From Chromobotia macracanthus (Eukaryota > Chordata > Actinopteri > Cypriniformes > Botiidae), in NCBI GenBank assembly GCA_036877525.1, contig JAZGTH010000101.1, positions 523,501-587,500 of the forward strand: 64,000 bases of DNA, read 5' to 3'. Below the pieces are notes generated by a model, which worked only from the letters and a program-made list of their open reading frames with translations, searched no databases and was not told the DNA's origin. The translations under genes were made by a program, and so were the position numbers. Below, in pieces: positions 1-12,370 of this stretch; the first letter of the stretch is position 1, and the number at the start of each line of letters is the position of its first letter.

Positions 1-1201
1 GAGGGGCAGAGGTGAGCTCTGCAGCTAGAGGAGAGATGCCAAGACTTTCATTGGTGAAACAGCTCACTGTGGAAACTACTAAGAGACTCCCTGATTCCTC
101 CCTACTTATGGCGTTTGTATTACAGCAAACACAGTATAATAATCACCATTAGCGTACATTAGTATGTAATCTCAGGTCCTTAGAGACTGTATCATTAGGC
201 AATGACTTGTCCCATTGCCCCAGGGTCTCAATGCCCTCCTGTCGTCAAGATGTACCTCTATAAACAAGATTTTAACATTTTCTGTAAAACACATCTTGAA
301 TAAACCCCTCCATGTCTGTCCTTGAACACATTCTGTGCTTTATGCATTTAAAACCAGGTTGCACATCCAACTCAAACTATTTGCCACCTCTGGCATCCTT
401 ATAAAGTTAGAAGACAGCTCTCACATTGATTAGTTTCATTAGTCTCTTTTCCACTGGAATATGGCTCTAAGTGCTGGCTGCTTCTGTGAGTGATGTTTCA
501 AAGGCTAATGCACTGAGCAGTTCTGGTCATCAGCCAGGCCTGTGTAATCAACTTCAGAATTATGAAACCAGTTCAATGGTTCAATAAAAACTGTGAGACA
601 AGCAAAATCCACCAGAGAGAAAGAATTTAAAATGGCATTATCTAACAAAAGTGAGAAGATGGACGTGCAGAGAATTTGCAAAACGTTGCTCTTCATAAGT
701 GGTCTGATTTTAAAGCTTTTTTTGACGTTTTTTTTACAGAAAGGATTCTGTCTGTAAAATGCTGTTATGGGAAAGCAGGCTGGTCCATGTGACAAAGACT
801 GACTAGTCATCTACTTGAATAAATGCAACTAAACTGCAGGTAAACTAGAAAACACAGATAATCTGTGGGATTATCACAGGATTGTAAAACATCTTTTTTA
901 AGCCTCTTTTTAACCCCCAAACTAAGACCAGATTTAACCCTGGGTTAAGGTGCATTTTCACATTTGTAATTTTAAAGCAGGTTAAGCAACACTTCTGCAG
1001 TATACAGCATGAAACAATGCCATGGTAGAAAATTACAACATTGTTTAGCAACAGACAACCAGTCATAAATTGCCTCAGTGCTTTAAATATTTAAGGTGCT
1101 TGTACAATCATAAAAATGTCTGAGCACTGTGTTCTAACCAGTGTTAGCCTAAAGTTAATTGTTGTGTGTGAAAATCCCCAAAGCCCTGTGCTGTTGCTAA
1201 C
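1..1201 (-). other. Intron DNA downstream of the 83-codon exon
   Basis: AT-rich sequence with no supportable exon. It should contain the start of the intron leading to the PDZ1 exons, which lie outside the window. The minus-strand reading frames here are short and lack splice signals. Confidence 0.5.
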
Positions 1202-1450
1202 CTGACTGAAGCTTCTTCTGTGTCTCTTTAGCAGCCTCTCTGCTAGACCTTTCTTCCATTTACAGATGGTGACAATCGAGGGCCACTTGATTGGTCCCAG
1301 GTCAGGAGTCTTGCTTTTCAAGGTCTCCATGCTGAGCCGTTTGCGCAGAGGTCGTAAAGACTCAATGCTAGGAGGTTCGAGGAGGTTGGGCGCACTTCCT
1401 CGATGAAACTTCTCCCCGTAGGGACTGTTGTTTACCAGCATGTAGCTCAT
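1202..1450 (-). CDS. dlg2: Candidate alternative first coding exon of dlg2, 83 codons
   Basis: The minus-strand ATG at 1450 sits in a good context (CACCATGA) and opens 83 codons that end RRSFSQ at 1202. A GTTAGC donor follows, in phase 0. An in-frame TGA lies 33 nt upstream of the ATG, so this is a start exon. The protein begins MSYMLVNNSPYGEK and continues through HRGSAPNLLEPP. It has a basic patch RPLRKRLS (residues 33-40, a KRLS kinase-type site) and ends in a basic, tryptophan-containing stretch (W56, W65, ERLLKRHRRSF). From memory, at least one DLG1 isoform has a long alternative N-terminus with the same layout: M-x-Y start, a W..IV motif, and RRHSF near the end. I therefore read it as a paralogous alternative start. 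It would skip the shared exon and splice directly towards PDZ1. The donor is weaker than those of the other exons. Confidence 0.6.
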
Positions 1451-2625
1451 GGTGAATGGCAGTTTTCCCAGCAAAGCCTGGACAATTCACAATTTCCACG
1501 AAAGCCTGTTAAACCCTTTTGAATACGCCCAATCAATGGACAATTTCACAACAAGGTCACCCCAACACAGACACAATGTATAAATCCACACCCCAGTGGA
1601 ACTTCAGTTCTACTGGCTAATGCAGAAATTAATCCATTGAAAACCAAAACTCTGTGAAATATCAGAAGCCAAATCCACGGACTTTGGATGTGTAAAGGAC
1701 ACTTAGAACTCTAGGCTCCGACAGGCATTAACTCCACAACAAATGATTGTACTGTTCAGGAAGAGAGAAGTAGTCCTCTAGGTATCTTCATCCTTGGATG
1801 AGCATCTCCATCCAATATGGACCTTGTAGGTGAGAAGAATTTCAAAGCTGGATCTTACTTCTGGTGCTGCTGTTGGCTGCGTGGTACTGGCCTGTAGACT
1901 ATGCTAGGCTAGGCTAACAGATGCTTAGATAGACTTAACAGGACGTGGTAGGTTGAAAAAGAGCAAAGAGAGCGACACAAACTCAATAAATCAGGGGGGT
2001 GATGGAACGGGAGAGGGGAGATAGATGAGATTAGCGAAGGGCAGCGCTGAGATGCAAATCACATGGGGATATAATTAAAGCCTAAGGGAATATCACTCCA
2101 GTGACTGGCCACCACCAGATTACAGCCAATCAATAATGCAGCCAGCAAACACATAAACACACACACTAGCTCACACTCGCGCACACATATACAGCAAAAG
2201 TTATCAGATGCAAGTTTGAGCCGAAACTGAACTGGGCTCAAACAGAATCCTGATTTAAATTTTACCACTCTCAGAATGCCACAGCTGGCTGAAACACCAT
2301 TACAGGATGTTGACTGTGAAAGGAAAATTAAACATGCAACCACAAAAACAGCAATTAACCATGTACTGGGCTCCATGTGCCAAATCAGAGAATGAGGAAT
2401 TATGGGAAATCCAAGAATAGACAGGCTAAATGTGGTATTGCTCTGATTGCAGCATTAAACGTCAGCAAATGACAACAAACGGCTAATCAGGTTCGCTGAG
2501 GAAATGGTCTGATGGCTGCTAGATTACGGGGGATGAGGTCTGGTTTTCATAAATGCACTAAAAGAAATGCAAAGATACAGTGATAAAGTGTAAAAGATAC
2601 TTAGGAGACAGATATATGTGTGCCA

Positions 2626-2634
<9 letters not shown>

Positions 2635-2659
<25 letters not shown>
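2635..2659. repeat. (TA)n microsatellite
   Basis: About twelve uninterrupted TA units, directly followed by one copy of a local duplication. Confidence 0.95.
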
Positions 2660-2660
2660 G

Positions 2661-2710
2661 GTATATTACTTGGGTTGTTATCATCTTTAACACAAACCTG
2701 ACCATAAAAA
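2661..2710. repeat. Local direct repeat, copy 1
   Basis: Contains TTGGGTTGTTATCATC, TTTAACACAAACCTGACC and ATAAAA. It is nearly identical to 3038-3084, with only a few changes. Confidence 0.85.
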
Positions 2711-3037
2711 CCATATGGCAAAGCATCTTATATTCATTAATTTAATTTTTCATAGTACTGTCTCTGCTAATATATGAATATTAGCATAATAATTAGCATA
2801 CACCATTTTCATTTCATGCTTTTGATGTCTGTGTAGCTGGTACGGCTGTTTGCATGTTCTTAGTGTTAAAGCTGGTGTTGGTTTTTGTATTAATGAAAAA
2901 TAAGCTTAGAGACAGTCAAATCTGTTCAGCTCATATTCATTGTGTGGGGTGGGATTATCCAGCCCCCGGTCAGCTACAGATAAAACAACACTCACACTCA
3001 CTGTATCCCTCTCCCACAGGGTGAATAAGCATGAGGG

Positions 3038-3084
3038 ATATTAGTTGGGTTGTTATTATCTTTAACACAAACCTGACCATAAAA
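3038..3084. repeat. Local direct repeat, copy 2
   Basis: Same order TTGGGTTGTTATTATC, TTTAACACAAACCTGACC, ATAAAA as copy 1, about 375 bases away in the same orientation. Confidence 0.85.
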
Positions 3085-3142
3085 GTAGGAGTAAAAAATA
3101 TTTTATAAAAAAAAACAATAAAAAAATGGGAGCTTGCAAAAA

Positions 3143-3147
<5 letters not shown>

Positions 3148-3177
<30 letters not shown>
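3148..3177. repeat. (TA)n microsatellite
   Basis: Fifteen TA units, about 60 bases after the second copy of the local duplication. Confidence 0.95.
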
Positions 3178-3182
<5 letters not shown>

Positions 3183-6100
3183 GCCTCCATGAGGAGTTTT
3201 TGGCTACCTGTGTATTCTGCTATATTGGATATGAAGGGGGATTCACAATTACCAAAGGTCACTTTTTGTGCACAATGTTTTAGTGCTGGTAAATCTTAGA
3301 GAGGGGCTCTGGACGACAGCACAATAATAAACCAGTGACCTGTAAAGCAGTTACAGTAAATAATGCTGCAGCTGCCTCCACGAAACACTGAGAAAGAAAT
3401 GAGAGTGTAATTTAGTTGACGCAAATGGCCTCCAACAAAACTCTATATTTTCTCAAATATATTTCAAAGAACTTTGCAATTCAGCAACTATAGGACACGA
3501 GCCATTTGAGGCTGAATCATAATATGAACAGATTCGGTTCAGATGCTGCTGATTCATAAAAAAACAGGAGTGAAGCCAGATGCAATTTATTGCTAAACAC
3601 AGCAGCAATGGCACATTTATAGCACACTTCATTCACTGCCTGCCAGTGCAGTGTGCTGTGTAGCTGTCAATTTGACAAATACAATCTTAAATTTAAACTT
3701 TGATGGCTTTATATTGGTGCATTATTATTATCTTGAGCATTATTTCAGTGTCAGTTCTGAAAGTGTAGTATGTGTGTAGTATGTGTAGTTTTGTTAGAGA
3801 AAAAAGACTATTGTCATTTAAACTAAAAGAAAGATAAAAGTAGTTAGTATTCAAACTATTATAACTAAAACTGAAATCAAATTCAAAACCACAATTCAAA
3901 ATTAAATAAAAATGAAAATGTGAAATTCTTTAATATTTAAGTACTCTGCACCTGTAACAAGACACTCCATCAGTGAGCCAGAGTTCATCTCAAAGACCTA
4001 ACCTCTCTCGCTCTCTCTCTCACTGTACCCACATTTATATCTCCCCTGCTCAGCTTATCAACAGTATGACATTTTTAAATACATAACTCAGCCTCCCCCG
4101 GTCTGTTACCTGCTGCCTGGAGATCCATCTATTATACATCTTGTAATGTTTCCGGGTAAAGGGGCAGCGAGAGAAAAGGCAAAAAGGGCTGTGATGAAGT
4201 GATGAAGTAACAGATCAAAAAACAAATATTATTGCGTATGAGAGACTACAGCCAAACAATGGGAGAGTTTCAAAGAGAACACATGCTGTTTAAGCACAGA
4301 CGTATATTAGCTCATAGAAATAGATGATGTTTTTGTTGCCTGGTGATAAATTAATGATCCATGTGCATTACAAATTTTCCGGGGTAATTAATCAAAATAC
4401 AAAACTCAGAGTGCTGTGCAATGATCAAGGTACCTGCTCAGAATACATCTAAAGCCATCAAAAGATCTTTGAACATCAGGGATAATAGTCTTTTGATTAA
4501 AATTGTTGTGGAGAATCACTGGAATGGACAAACTGATCTGGAGTGGAGTTTATAATCACAAGTATTAGCACACCATGCTAGTTTCAAATCCAATGCAAAA
4601 TGATGCATAATTTTATTCATGGTACCGCACAACACAAATGTGTAACATCAAAGATGTTGGAATTTACATATCTTGGAAAATGCGTTCTAACGCAAAACTA
4701 GATATTATATTTTTGTGAAAAATAATGGCTGTTAGGTTGGATTTGTCGTATGCTCATACCAATACAACAAATTTGGAAACACAAGCATACCGTTAGCATT
4801 TTTAGGGAAATAAACCAACAAATGGTTTACTTATAGCACTGCACATTAAGCTACCGACCCAATAACATGATTAATATACAGTACAGATTACAGAACAGGT
4901 TAATGATAATCAGAGACCTTTTCCAGGTAATGGTGGTCTGGTTTATTACACACACAAACAAACACAAACTCATACACACCTCTTTCATTCTGATCTATAA
5001 ACCGGCAGAGCAACTAATGAGATCTTTCTTACCACTAAATAGATCACTAGAACTTTACATCATTAACCTTATAAACAAACAAATAAAACAAGGAGAGAAA
5101 GGTCGTAATCCTCACAACACCAGCACACAATAAACTTAATGAGATAGTCACATCCTGTGTGTGTCACACAAACAGCACAAAATTGTAATCATTAAAAAGT
5201 TGAATAAGAAAGTACCAAAAAGTACCAGAGTTTTTTTTTATATGTATGTTTTATCTGAACACATACAACGATAATTTCTTGTTTCTTCATGGAAATTTAC
5301 CATGATGATACCATTGTTTTCTTTGAAATAACTTCAAGCACCGCATAAATATAATATAATAATCATGCTGTATATGTCATAACTTAATACCTCATATAAT
5401 CACTGTACTATGAAATGACCACAGTAATTTTTAAGGGTCATAACTTTGACCAAATATTATTGTTAGATGTGTTGGCTCTTTTGGCCTGTGATAGAGCATC
5501 TGCCGGCTGGGCTCTTCAAGGATTCTCTCAGCAGGAACAGGCTGTCAGTCTCTGACAGCTTGTCCACTGGTGGACAGGGACGTGATTCAGCCCTAAGCCC
5601 GGGGGAAATGGTCTGTGTAAGTGAAAGCCATCCTAATATTAACAGTCTGATTTCAGAGCGAAGAGCCGCCCAATTCACCTGTCAGATGCGTCTCACACCC
5701 TGTGCGGCAATTCCCAGTCTGAATCAGAAAATGTCACACAATTTGTTTCTTTCATTAAGAGTTAAATGAAGTGTTCAGCTTGACATATTTGGAATAATAA
5801 ATCTGAGCTGTCCGATTCAGATGATAATTTATACTGTAAATTAAAAATGACACAACTAAAATCAACATGAAATCCAAATGTACTTTTCTAATGAATGTCA
5901 CGGATTTTGATGCCCAAATGTTATTCAAAAGATAAAAAAGCCAGTTTATGTCTTTAAGATGTGCAGCTGGTCAACAAAGAAAACTATTTGTGTGGACTGT
6001 AAGGTGACTGACGGTTTAACAATAGTTAAAACTTTGCAGACTATCAAATCTGAAATACAGCCCATAATTATCCCAACAGAGTGAGAAAGAGAGTGAATGT

Positions 6101-8091
6101 GAATCTCTATAGAGCCTTATCAATTCTGAGAGATAAACCAAGAGAACGAGAGAGAGAGCGAGAAGCCATTTCTAGTGCAATCCTGATCGGGCCATTCTTT
6201 CTGGTTAATGCCATTGTGAGGTTCTCATGATCTTCATTAAGGCAGTGCTAATTAAGTTCTTATAACTCCACAGCTCTGGAGAACACACACCATTTAAACA
6301 ATGCACACTTATTTAAAATGGTGGAGGAAGACAGATCGAGAGAGAAACAATGCGGGCTGTGAATTACTAGCTACACCAACTAAACAGTTTAAAAAAATAA
6401 CCCATTCTATGTTTCTTCTGCAATACAATGAACATACACTGTTAGACCCATAATAGAGGTATTTGAACAAAAACAATTCTAGCTAAAAAAAACTTGCAAG
6501 TATGCATTGCATTTAATCATTGCAGACCTGAGATCTCAAAAACAAGCCATTTTTGCTATGTAATGGAAACGCTAGGGAAACGTTTTTACAACCTAAAATT
6601 GCTAGCTGGGTATTATTTGCCACAGAACACTTGAACTTTCAACTCTGTAAAGGCCTACAGTGTCATGAAAGACACTCTGATCCATCACCTGCTATAAAAC
6701 CAAGTGACATCTTTAACTTCCTGTGATTAAACTTATCGCTGCTCACAGCAGAGCCTGTGGCACTAAGCCACTTCTATTATATCCTTTCACCAGGACCGGC
6801 CCACAAAACACCAATCACATGCAGCCTAATCCACAGAAGAACTGCAAACAAGCCCTATTTGGATGCAGCCCAGATCCAGGATTGGTTTAAGCCAGAGCTT
6901 AAAAACTGAACATATCTAGTCAAACAAAGGCTGAGGTAAGTCAATTCACAGTTTGTTCAAACTAGCTGGACAGCACAAGCCTTTCCATTACATTCTGGCA
7001 GGATTATCAATAATGTAGGGCTGGATTTTGAATCAGCAACATTTGAACTGATTCTTGGGTTTGTTGTTCCAAGACATTGGGTGAAAATCACTTGCAGTTG
7101 GTTTTAGATGATAGCAGGTAGATAACAGGAGAATCTAACAATAGCACAAACCAGCTACACTGTTTATAACCTTAGTCTATATAGCTCTTGCAACATATGC
7201 AATAGAAATGACATTTTAGAAAACAAACCACATTAGAAGACTCAACCAGTTGAAATCAGCTTTATAAATCCAAGTGACACTGCATAATACAGTGTGATAT
7301 AACAAATCTCAGCTTGAGAAAACCACCTTCACAAACACCTTTAAATTACTGCCTAGCCTAAACATAACCACCTTATGTCTCCTCCTATAGTCTATACATT
7401 ATTCATATACCGCAGATGTCAGCATATCCTCACCTCACCTCTCCTGCTCTATTAAGAAAACTGTTTATCACATATAGAAATATATAGAAAATTACCTTAT
7501 GGGATTTTCTCCATGCTGTAATATCTTTTAAATGCATTGGCTTGGCCCCTGATAACCCATATTCCAAACCACTGTACATAAACTGTACATTGCTGAATCG
7601 CTAAATAGTCACATTAATCTAAAAAAAGAAATATTGGCTCATCATTTTGCTAATGCAGAAGCCTCATTTTATAGCCATAAAGAGTATAAACATATTCCAA
7701 TAGGAATGCAGAGAACAATGCAGACAGCAGAGATGCATTAAATAAATCAGGCCGGCAGACTCTTTCAGCACGAAATACTAAATTTAAAAAGTTATCGCCG
7801 CGTGATAAAACCTCACAGAAGCAAATGAGAGAAGCAAATGAGGAGAGTTTCATGCAGATGAGAATCTAATAACATTTTGGGTCGCACACGAAACAAAACA
7901 CACTGAACCTTTCAATTCTATTTATGAGGGCTCAGAAAGCAGCATGAAGTATGTGAGAGCACTCTGTACTCAGAGAGAAGCAGAGCTGAAACTTCATTAC
8001 CATTGAAGCTATTAAGACAAGAATGCAGTCATAGGTTTGCTTAATATTTATGTCTTGGCATTGATGGAAATGCTACTGGCATTTTGAATGG

Positions 8092-8236
8092 GCATTTACA
8101 TGTATGCATTTGGGAGACACTTTTATTCAAAGTGCATTTAAATTATACAATTTATCAGTACACATGTTCCCTGGGAATTGAACCCACAACCTTTGTGCTG
8201 CTAGCGCAATACTCTACCAGTTGGGCTACAGGAACA
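8092..8236 (-). mobile_element. tRNA-derived SINE, minus orientation
   Basis: Read on the minus strand it starts GTTCCTGTAGCCCAACTGG (Pol III A box TAGCCCAACTGG) and carries the B box GGTTCAATTCC. It then ends in a tail matching the common fish SINE 3' part (AAAAGTGTCTCCCAAATGCA, then ATGTAAATG). This composition is typical of a SINE abundant in cyprinid genomes. It appears near full length but diverged. The ends are approximate. Confidence 0.85.
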
Positions 8237-11200
8237 CCCTGTAACAACGAAAACATATAGAGGTTCCTGACACAAATAATACAGGTTGCATAAGCTGTCA
8301 GCAGTTATGTAAATGTCTGACAGGATTAAATGTTTAACTGTAAATTGTAAATGTAAATGATTAAATGTAAATGCTTGATTGCAGGATTAAGTTTAGGGTC
8401 AATGTCAGGTTTAGGCTTTTGATTGGGTTTAGGGCTTGTATACCATTCTTATTAACCATTTATTCTTTCTGATTTCAGTGTAAGGTTTTAGTTTATGGGT
8501 AGGCTGAATGTTGACATGAATGTTGTTCCAGGTCCAACAAAAGTTGATTGATGTTGATTCAAAAACACATCTTACTGGACAAAATAACCTCGACTGTGGG
8601 AGTTGCAAGAATTCTGGAACCAAAAACATAGGTCACAGACCAAAAAAATGTTGAGAACCTCTGCCTTAAATACTGTAATCACCACAGAACTTCTTGGAAA
8701 AGGGGGTCCAACAGCTGCTGGGATGGGCGGGTCAAAGACAGGAGAGAGACGGTCTACCTTCACCTGTTTCTCAAGTTTAATGTCCCTGAGTGCACATTCT
8801 GGCCACACGTTACAACCCAGACACATCCTTAATATGAAGGGCAATTAAAACAACCAAAGAAAAGACCTACTTTGCTTAACAAACAATTTCTTCTTCTTAA
8901 ATCAGCTGTGTTTTGTAGTAGTATCACCAGAAAGGAGACACACTTTGGGACTGTAACCGTAAAGCATGTTTCTGAGAGCCTGTTGGTACTTTAAAGCAGG
9001 CTGAGGTATAACACGCAGGCCACTCTCAGGAGCAGAGATCTTCAAATCACTTCAATAAATTACTTTTGCTCTGAGATTATTCACATATGCAGAAATGGAC
9101 TGAGGGGGCCTTATTCACTAATCAAATTATAAGAGTTCATTTCAATGTGATTGTATTGCTCCGGTGGTTCCTCTCTAATAGTGGGTTTGCTGAGGGGCCA
9201 CAAAAACAGTGTGCAATGTTCCCTTAATACAAGGATGAGTGTTATGAACTGTGACAGAACGTCCACTGGGCTTCTGAAGGCAGGAGAGAAAAGAAAGTCT
9301 ACTGAGATGTTCACAGGTGTTTCTAGGCAAATAAAAGGTATATTTATATACATTTACCGTAGCAGATGCTTCCTTACAGTACACTAATGTAAAGAAAATT
9401 GTCTGGATCAACCAGGGATTATAAATAACCCCACTGTTATTGGAACATACAAAAATATTTGACAATAAATATTTATGGGTGGTAAATATAATCAATTAAC
9501 ACACCATTGGCACGTTTATTTTGGACCCAGAATTGATTTCATAAGTCCAAAAGAGCAGGCGTAGATGGTACATGTTACTAACTAACACAGTCTTCATAAT
9601 TCAAACTCTCACTTCTGCTGACGTACCCTGAGGTTCAAACAACTCAAAAACACTCTAACGCCAAACGACAACTTGCCAAATTAACGGATTTCAATTACCA
9701 CAAATCTGTTTGCTTTCATTATTAGATCGATTAGGGCATCTCATGCAGAACAGGTTAGACAGCAGCAGCTGCAGGAACATCACACACAAGGTTCCTCTCA
9801 AGACCTGTGGACAAATGAGATAAAGCTAAAAGTAAGTCCAGCAGAGTTCCAGAAGAATCTAGAAACAGGGAGTCTGATATGAGCTCTTGGCACACAGGCT
9901 GCAGTGACAGCAGAGGCTGACAGGTGAGTCTGCTATGAACCCTTCTGCCAACAGAAAAATCATTACAGCCACTGAGCCTTTGGTGGAGTAAGCAAAACAA
10001 GCCCTAGTAGATCACAGGACATCACAAACAGATAAAGACATGTGAGTGGGTGATTCTCACAAAACCAAGGAACTTTTTAAAGCATTCAAGTCATGTTTCA
10101 GGCCAAGATCAATAGAGAGAAATAAGAAAATGATATTGATATTTTAAATTTAAGGAACATAAGCCTATTGTAAGACTACCAAGAGATTTTCATGACCACC
10201 CCACCCCCCATTTTTAATTATTGTAATACTGTAGAAAATGCAGTGATTTATTATTTAAAGTTTCATATTTATAAATTGTAGTAGTATGTATTGTATCTTG
10301 AATTTAAGCATTTCAATAATGAGAATTTAATAAAAACCAAAAAGTAGAACTGTGATTAATTCTTGAAAATACAATCATAATGCATACAATTTTAATGCTG
10401 TTTATTGCAATAGAGTTTTCATTTTGGGATGAAATGTGGCTTCCACAATTCTACTGTACTTGATGTTTACTTTTCTTAATTCAACTTGGTTGCATCTTTT
10501 AGCATTTTAGAGCTCAAAAATGATGCAGAAAGTTTCTGGATAGATTCTAGGTGAGTATTCAGGTGAGTATGTCCTGATGTGGCCTGTGTACGCCTGTGGT
10601 CGCCCACATTCTGCTTTTTTGGACAAACGTTCCAGACTAAGCAATGTGTCCCTGGGACTTCTGCTGTTTGTCAGCCCAAATCAATCTTTTTCTTCACCTC
10701 GGAGGCTTCAGTGTATACATGTGTACAATGTTTATGTGTTTAAATGTGACGAAGATCATGGATTACTTCACCTCAACATTAGGCTGTGGGCTGCTAGGCA
10801 GCAGTTTGCTGGATGTTCATATGAAGAACAAAGTGTGCACACAAACACACAAATTTAACAATAAGAGCTAATCTCACAAAATACTTTATGTCAGGGTCAT
10901 ACTTCATTCTAAAATCAAATTAATTGTATCACAGTTATGTTACACACACAAATACAAAACATGTTCTTATTGTTGTAAAAATGTCAAATATTGGACATTC
11001 TTGTTTTGATTTTAAGGATTTTTGTCATTAAAATAATGTCACAGTGCAAAAAATTAACAGTCAAAAAATAGTCACTCTTTTCTTTGCATTGAGGTATGTT
11101 TGCGGTGAAATATGACTAAGACGTTCTGGGCAGACTTTTAATTTCTAATAACACTTTTGGGCTAGTAAGGTTTAAGGCTTGAGAACCTGTTGCTTTTGAA

Positions 11201-12027
11201 TCCTATACTAATACCAGCCCCCCCACACACACACACCTTACTCTCTCAAGAAACATCACCACCATAAATAAAAAAGGGAAGGTTCTGCCATCTGCACGTC
11301 CAGTTAACACTAACTACTTGGTGATGCACACATTTTTCATATTTCATATTTAAACAGTAAGGAAAGGTGAGTATCCATCTGGGCTGCCTGCTGATAAACA
11401 CTGATACAGAAAGACTTAAAACAAGCTTTAAAACAGAAAGATTTAAAACAAGCTGGTCTAAAGCAGAGCTAGTTCAAATTCAAGAAGGCAGGCTAGGTAA
11501 GGACAGATCGGCTACAGTGCAGAACATCTCAAGAATTTGTGAGAATCGTCAGAGCATAAGGGAGCGAGACAGAGAGGCACACTGGTAAACTTCACAGATG
11601 GTACGTCAGCCGATAAACATGAAAATAACAGGAGGTTAAGAGGATCTTCTGCAGTTAATAAGAATGATACAGATCCTTATTAAAGCTTCGTAAAGCACGC
11701 TGGAGTCCAGAGAACAAGATAAAGTGCTTTTATTACTTTCACTTTAAGACGAGGAAGATTAGATTCGAGAAACACAAGGGCTCAACCTCGCATGGCAGCA
11801 ACTCGAATATATGACTCACTAAACCTCACTTCTAACATCAACAAACTTTACCAAAAATGTGAACAGCCAATCTTATAACAACATTTCTTTCCTCCCATGC
11901 TTTAACCAACATTTTTGCCACAAAACCACCTTTAATCAATCGATTTGGATAAAAAAAATAGTACAAACAAGGTCCTGATTTTTGCTATAAACTCTACGTG
12001 TAGAAAATGAGAATCTTCCACACCTAC

Positions 12028-12105
12028 CTTCTGCATTTTAGCCTTCCTTGCATTCTGAAGCAGTCTGCGTCCCAGCTTCTTGGCATACCAAATGGAGGCA
12101 AACAT
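12028..12105 (-). CDS. dlg2: Candidate alternative first coding exon of dlg2, 26 codons, basic N-terminus
   Basis: The minus-strand ATG at 12105 (A at -3) opens 26 codons beginning MFASIWYAKK and ending RKAKMQK at 12028, followed by a strong GTAGGT donor in phase 0. An in-frame TGA lies upstream near 12230-12232, with no ATG between it and 12105, so this is a natural start and not an internal exon. The peptide has eight Lys/Arg, no acidic residue, and a W-Y/LL pattern that could form a basic amphipathic helix. It lacks the paired cysteines of the alpha and beta starts. It lies in the intron after the shared exon, so its transcript would skip that exon and join the next one, whose phase 0 start is implied by the shared exon's phase 0 end. 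I cannot match it with certainty to a named mammalian isoform. Alternatively it could be a chance ORF beside a cryptic donor. Confidence 0.6.
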
Positions 12106-12370
12106 AGTGTGGCTGAGCGGAATCTCTTCGTATGAATTATGAGTAAACAGTGTAGAGGAGTCACCAGCCGTAGTGTCAGAGCGAGCGAGAGAGCGGGGGA
12201 GAGAGATGCTCTTCACACTCCTCTCCCCTCAGTAATAATCTACACACACACACACAGTCGTAGAATGCTTGGAGAAGTCGTAAATCTCACATAAGGTCTC
12301 GCTGATTTCTCCGCCCTCTCTTATCTGCAGGTTTATTTACATATTGCCGACAGGAAGTTGAGGTATCGTG
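12106..12370 (-). promoter_or_regulatory. Probable 5' UTR/promoter of the 12.1 kb first exon
   Basis: Read on the minus strand, the region holds an A/T-rich element TATGTAAATAAAC (12331-12343), a GATAAG motif, a GGGCGG GC-box at 12311-12316 and an Ets-like CTTCCTG near 12352-12358. These are followed by a GC-richer stretch leading to the ATG at 12105. This clustering upstream of a first-exon candidate suggests a promoter, but these motifs are short and the call is inference. Confidence 0.35.

Larger units (their letters stand above)
1451..12027 (-). other. dlg2 intron between the 26-codon and 83-codon start exons
   Basis: No exon was supported apart from the listed repeats. The first several hundred bases after 1450 are presumably the 5' UTR and promoter of the 83-codon exon, but no clear core promoter motif was recognised. 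It contains two TA microsatellites flanking a local duplication (2.6-3.2 kb) and a SINE at 8.1-8.2 kb. A complex, non-repetitive stretch at 6.18-6.34 kb could be conserved non-coding DNA. The small reading frames, such as those at 5.46-5.77, 8.6-8.85 and 9.1-9.5 kb, overlap on both strands and look like chance. Confidence 0.5.

Noticed and set aside
1451..1474. Upstream TTG start for the 83-codon exon
   Set aside because: TTG is not a usual vertebrate start; the ATG at 1450 has a good context and follows an in-frame stop.
9330..9400. SINE tail-like words (CATTTACCGTAGCAGATGCTT)
   Set aside because: No A or B box or flanking body could be found, so it may be a decayed fragment or chance.
11932..12216. 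Extended version of the 26-codon exon starting upstream at GTG
   Set aside because: The upstream extension begins at GTG, not ATG; eukaryotic initiation is better explained by the ATG at 12105, and the part after 12028 is past a strong donor.
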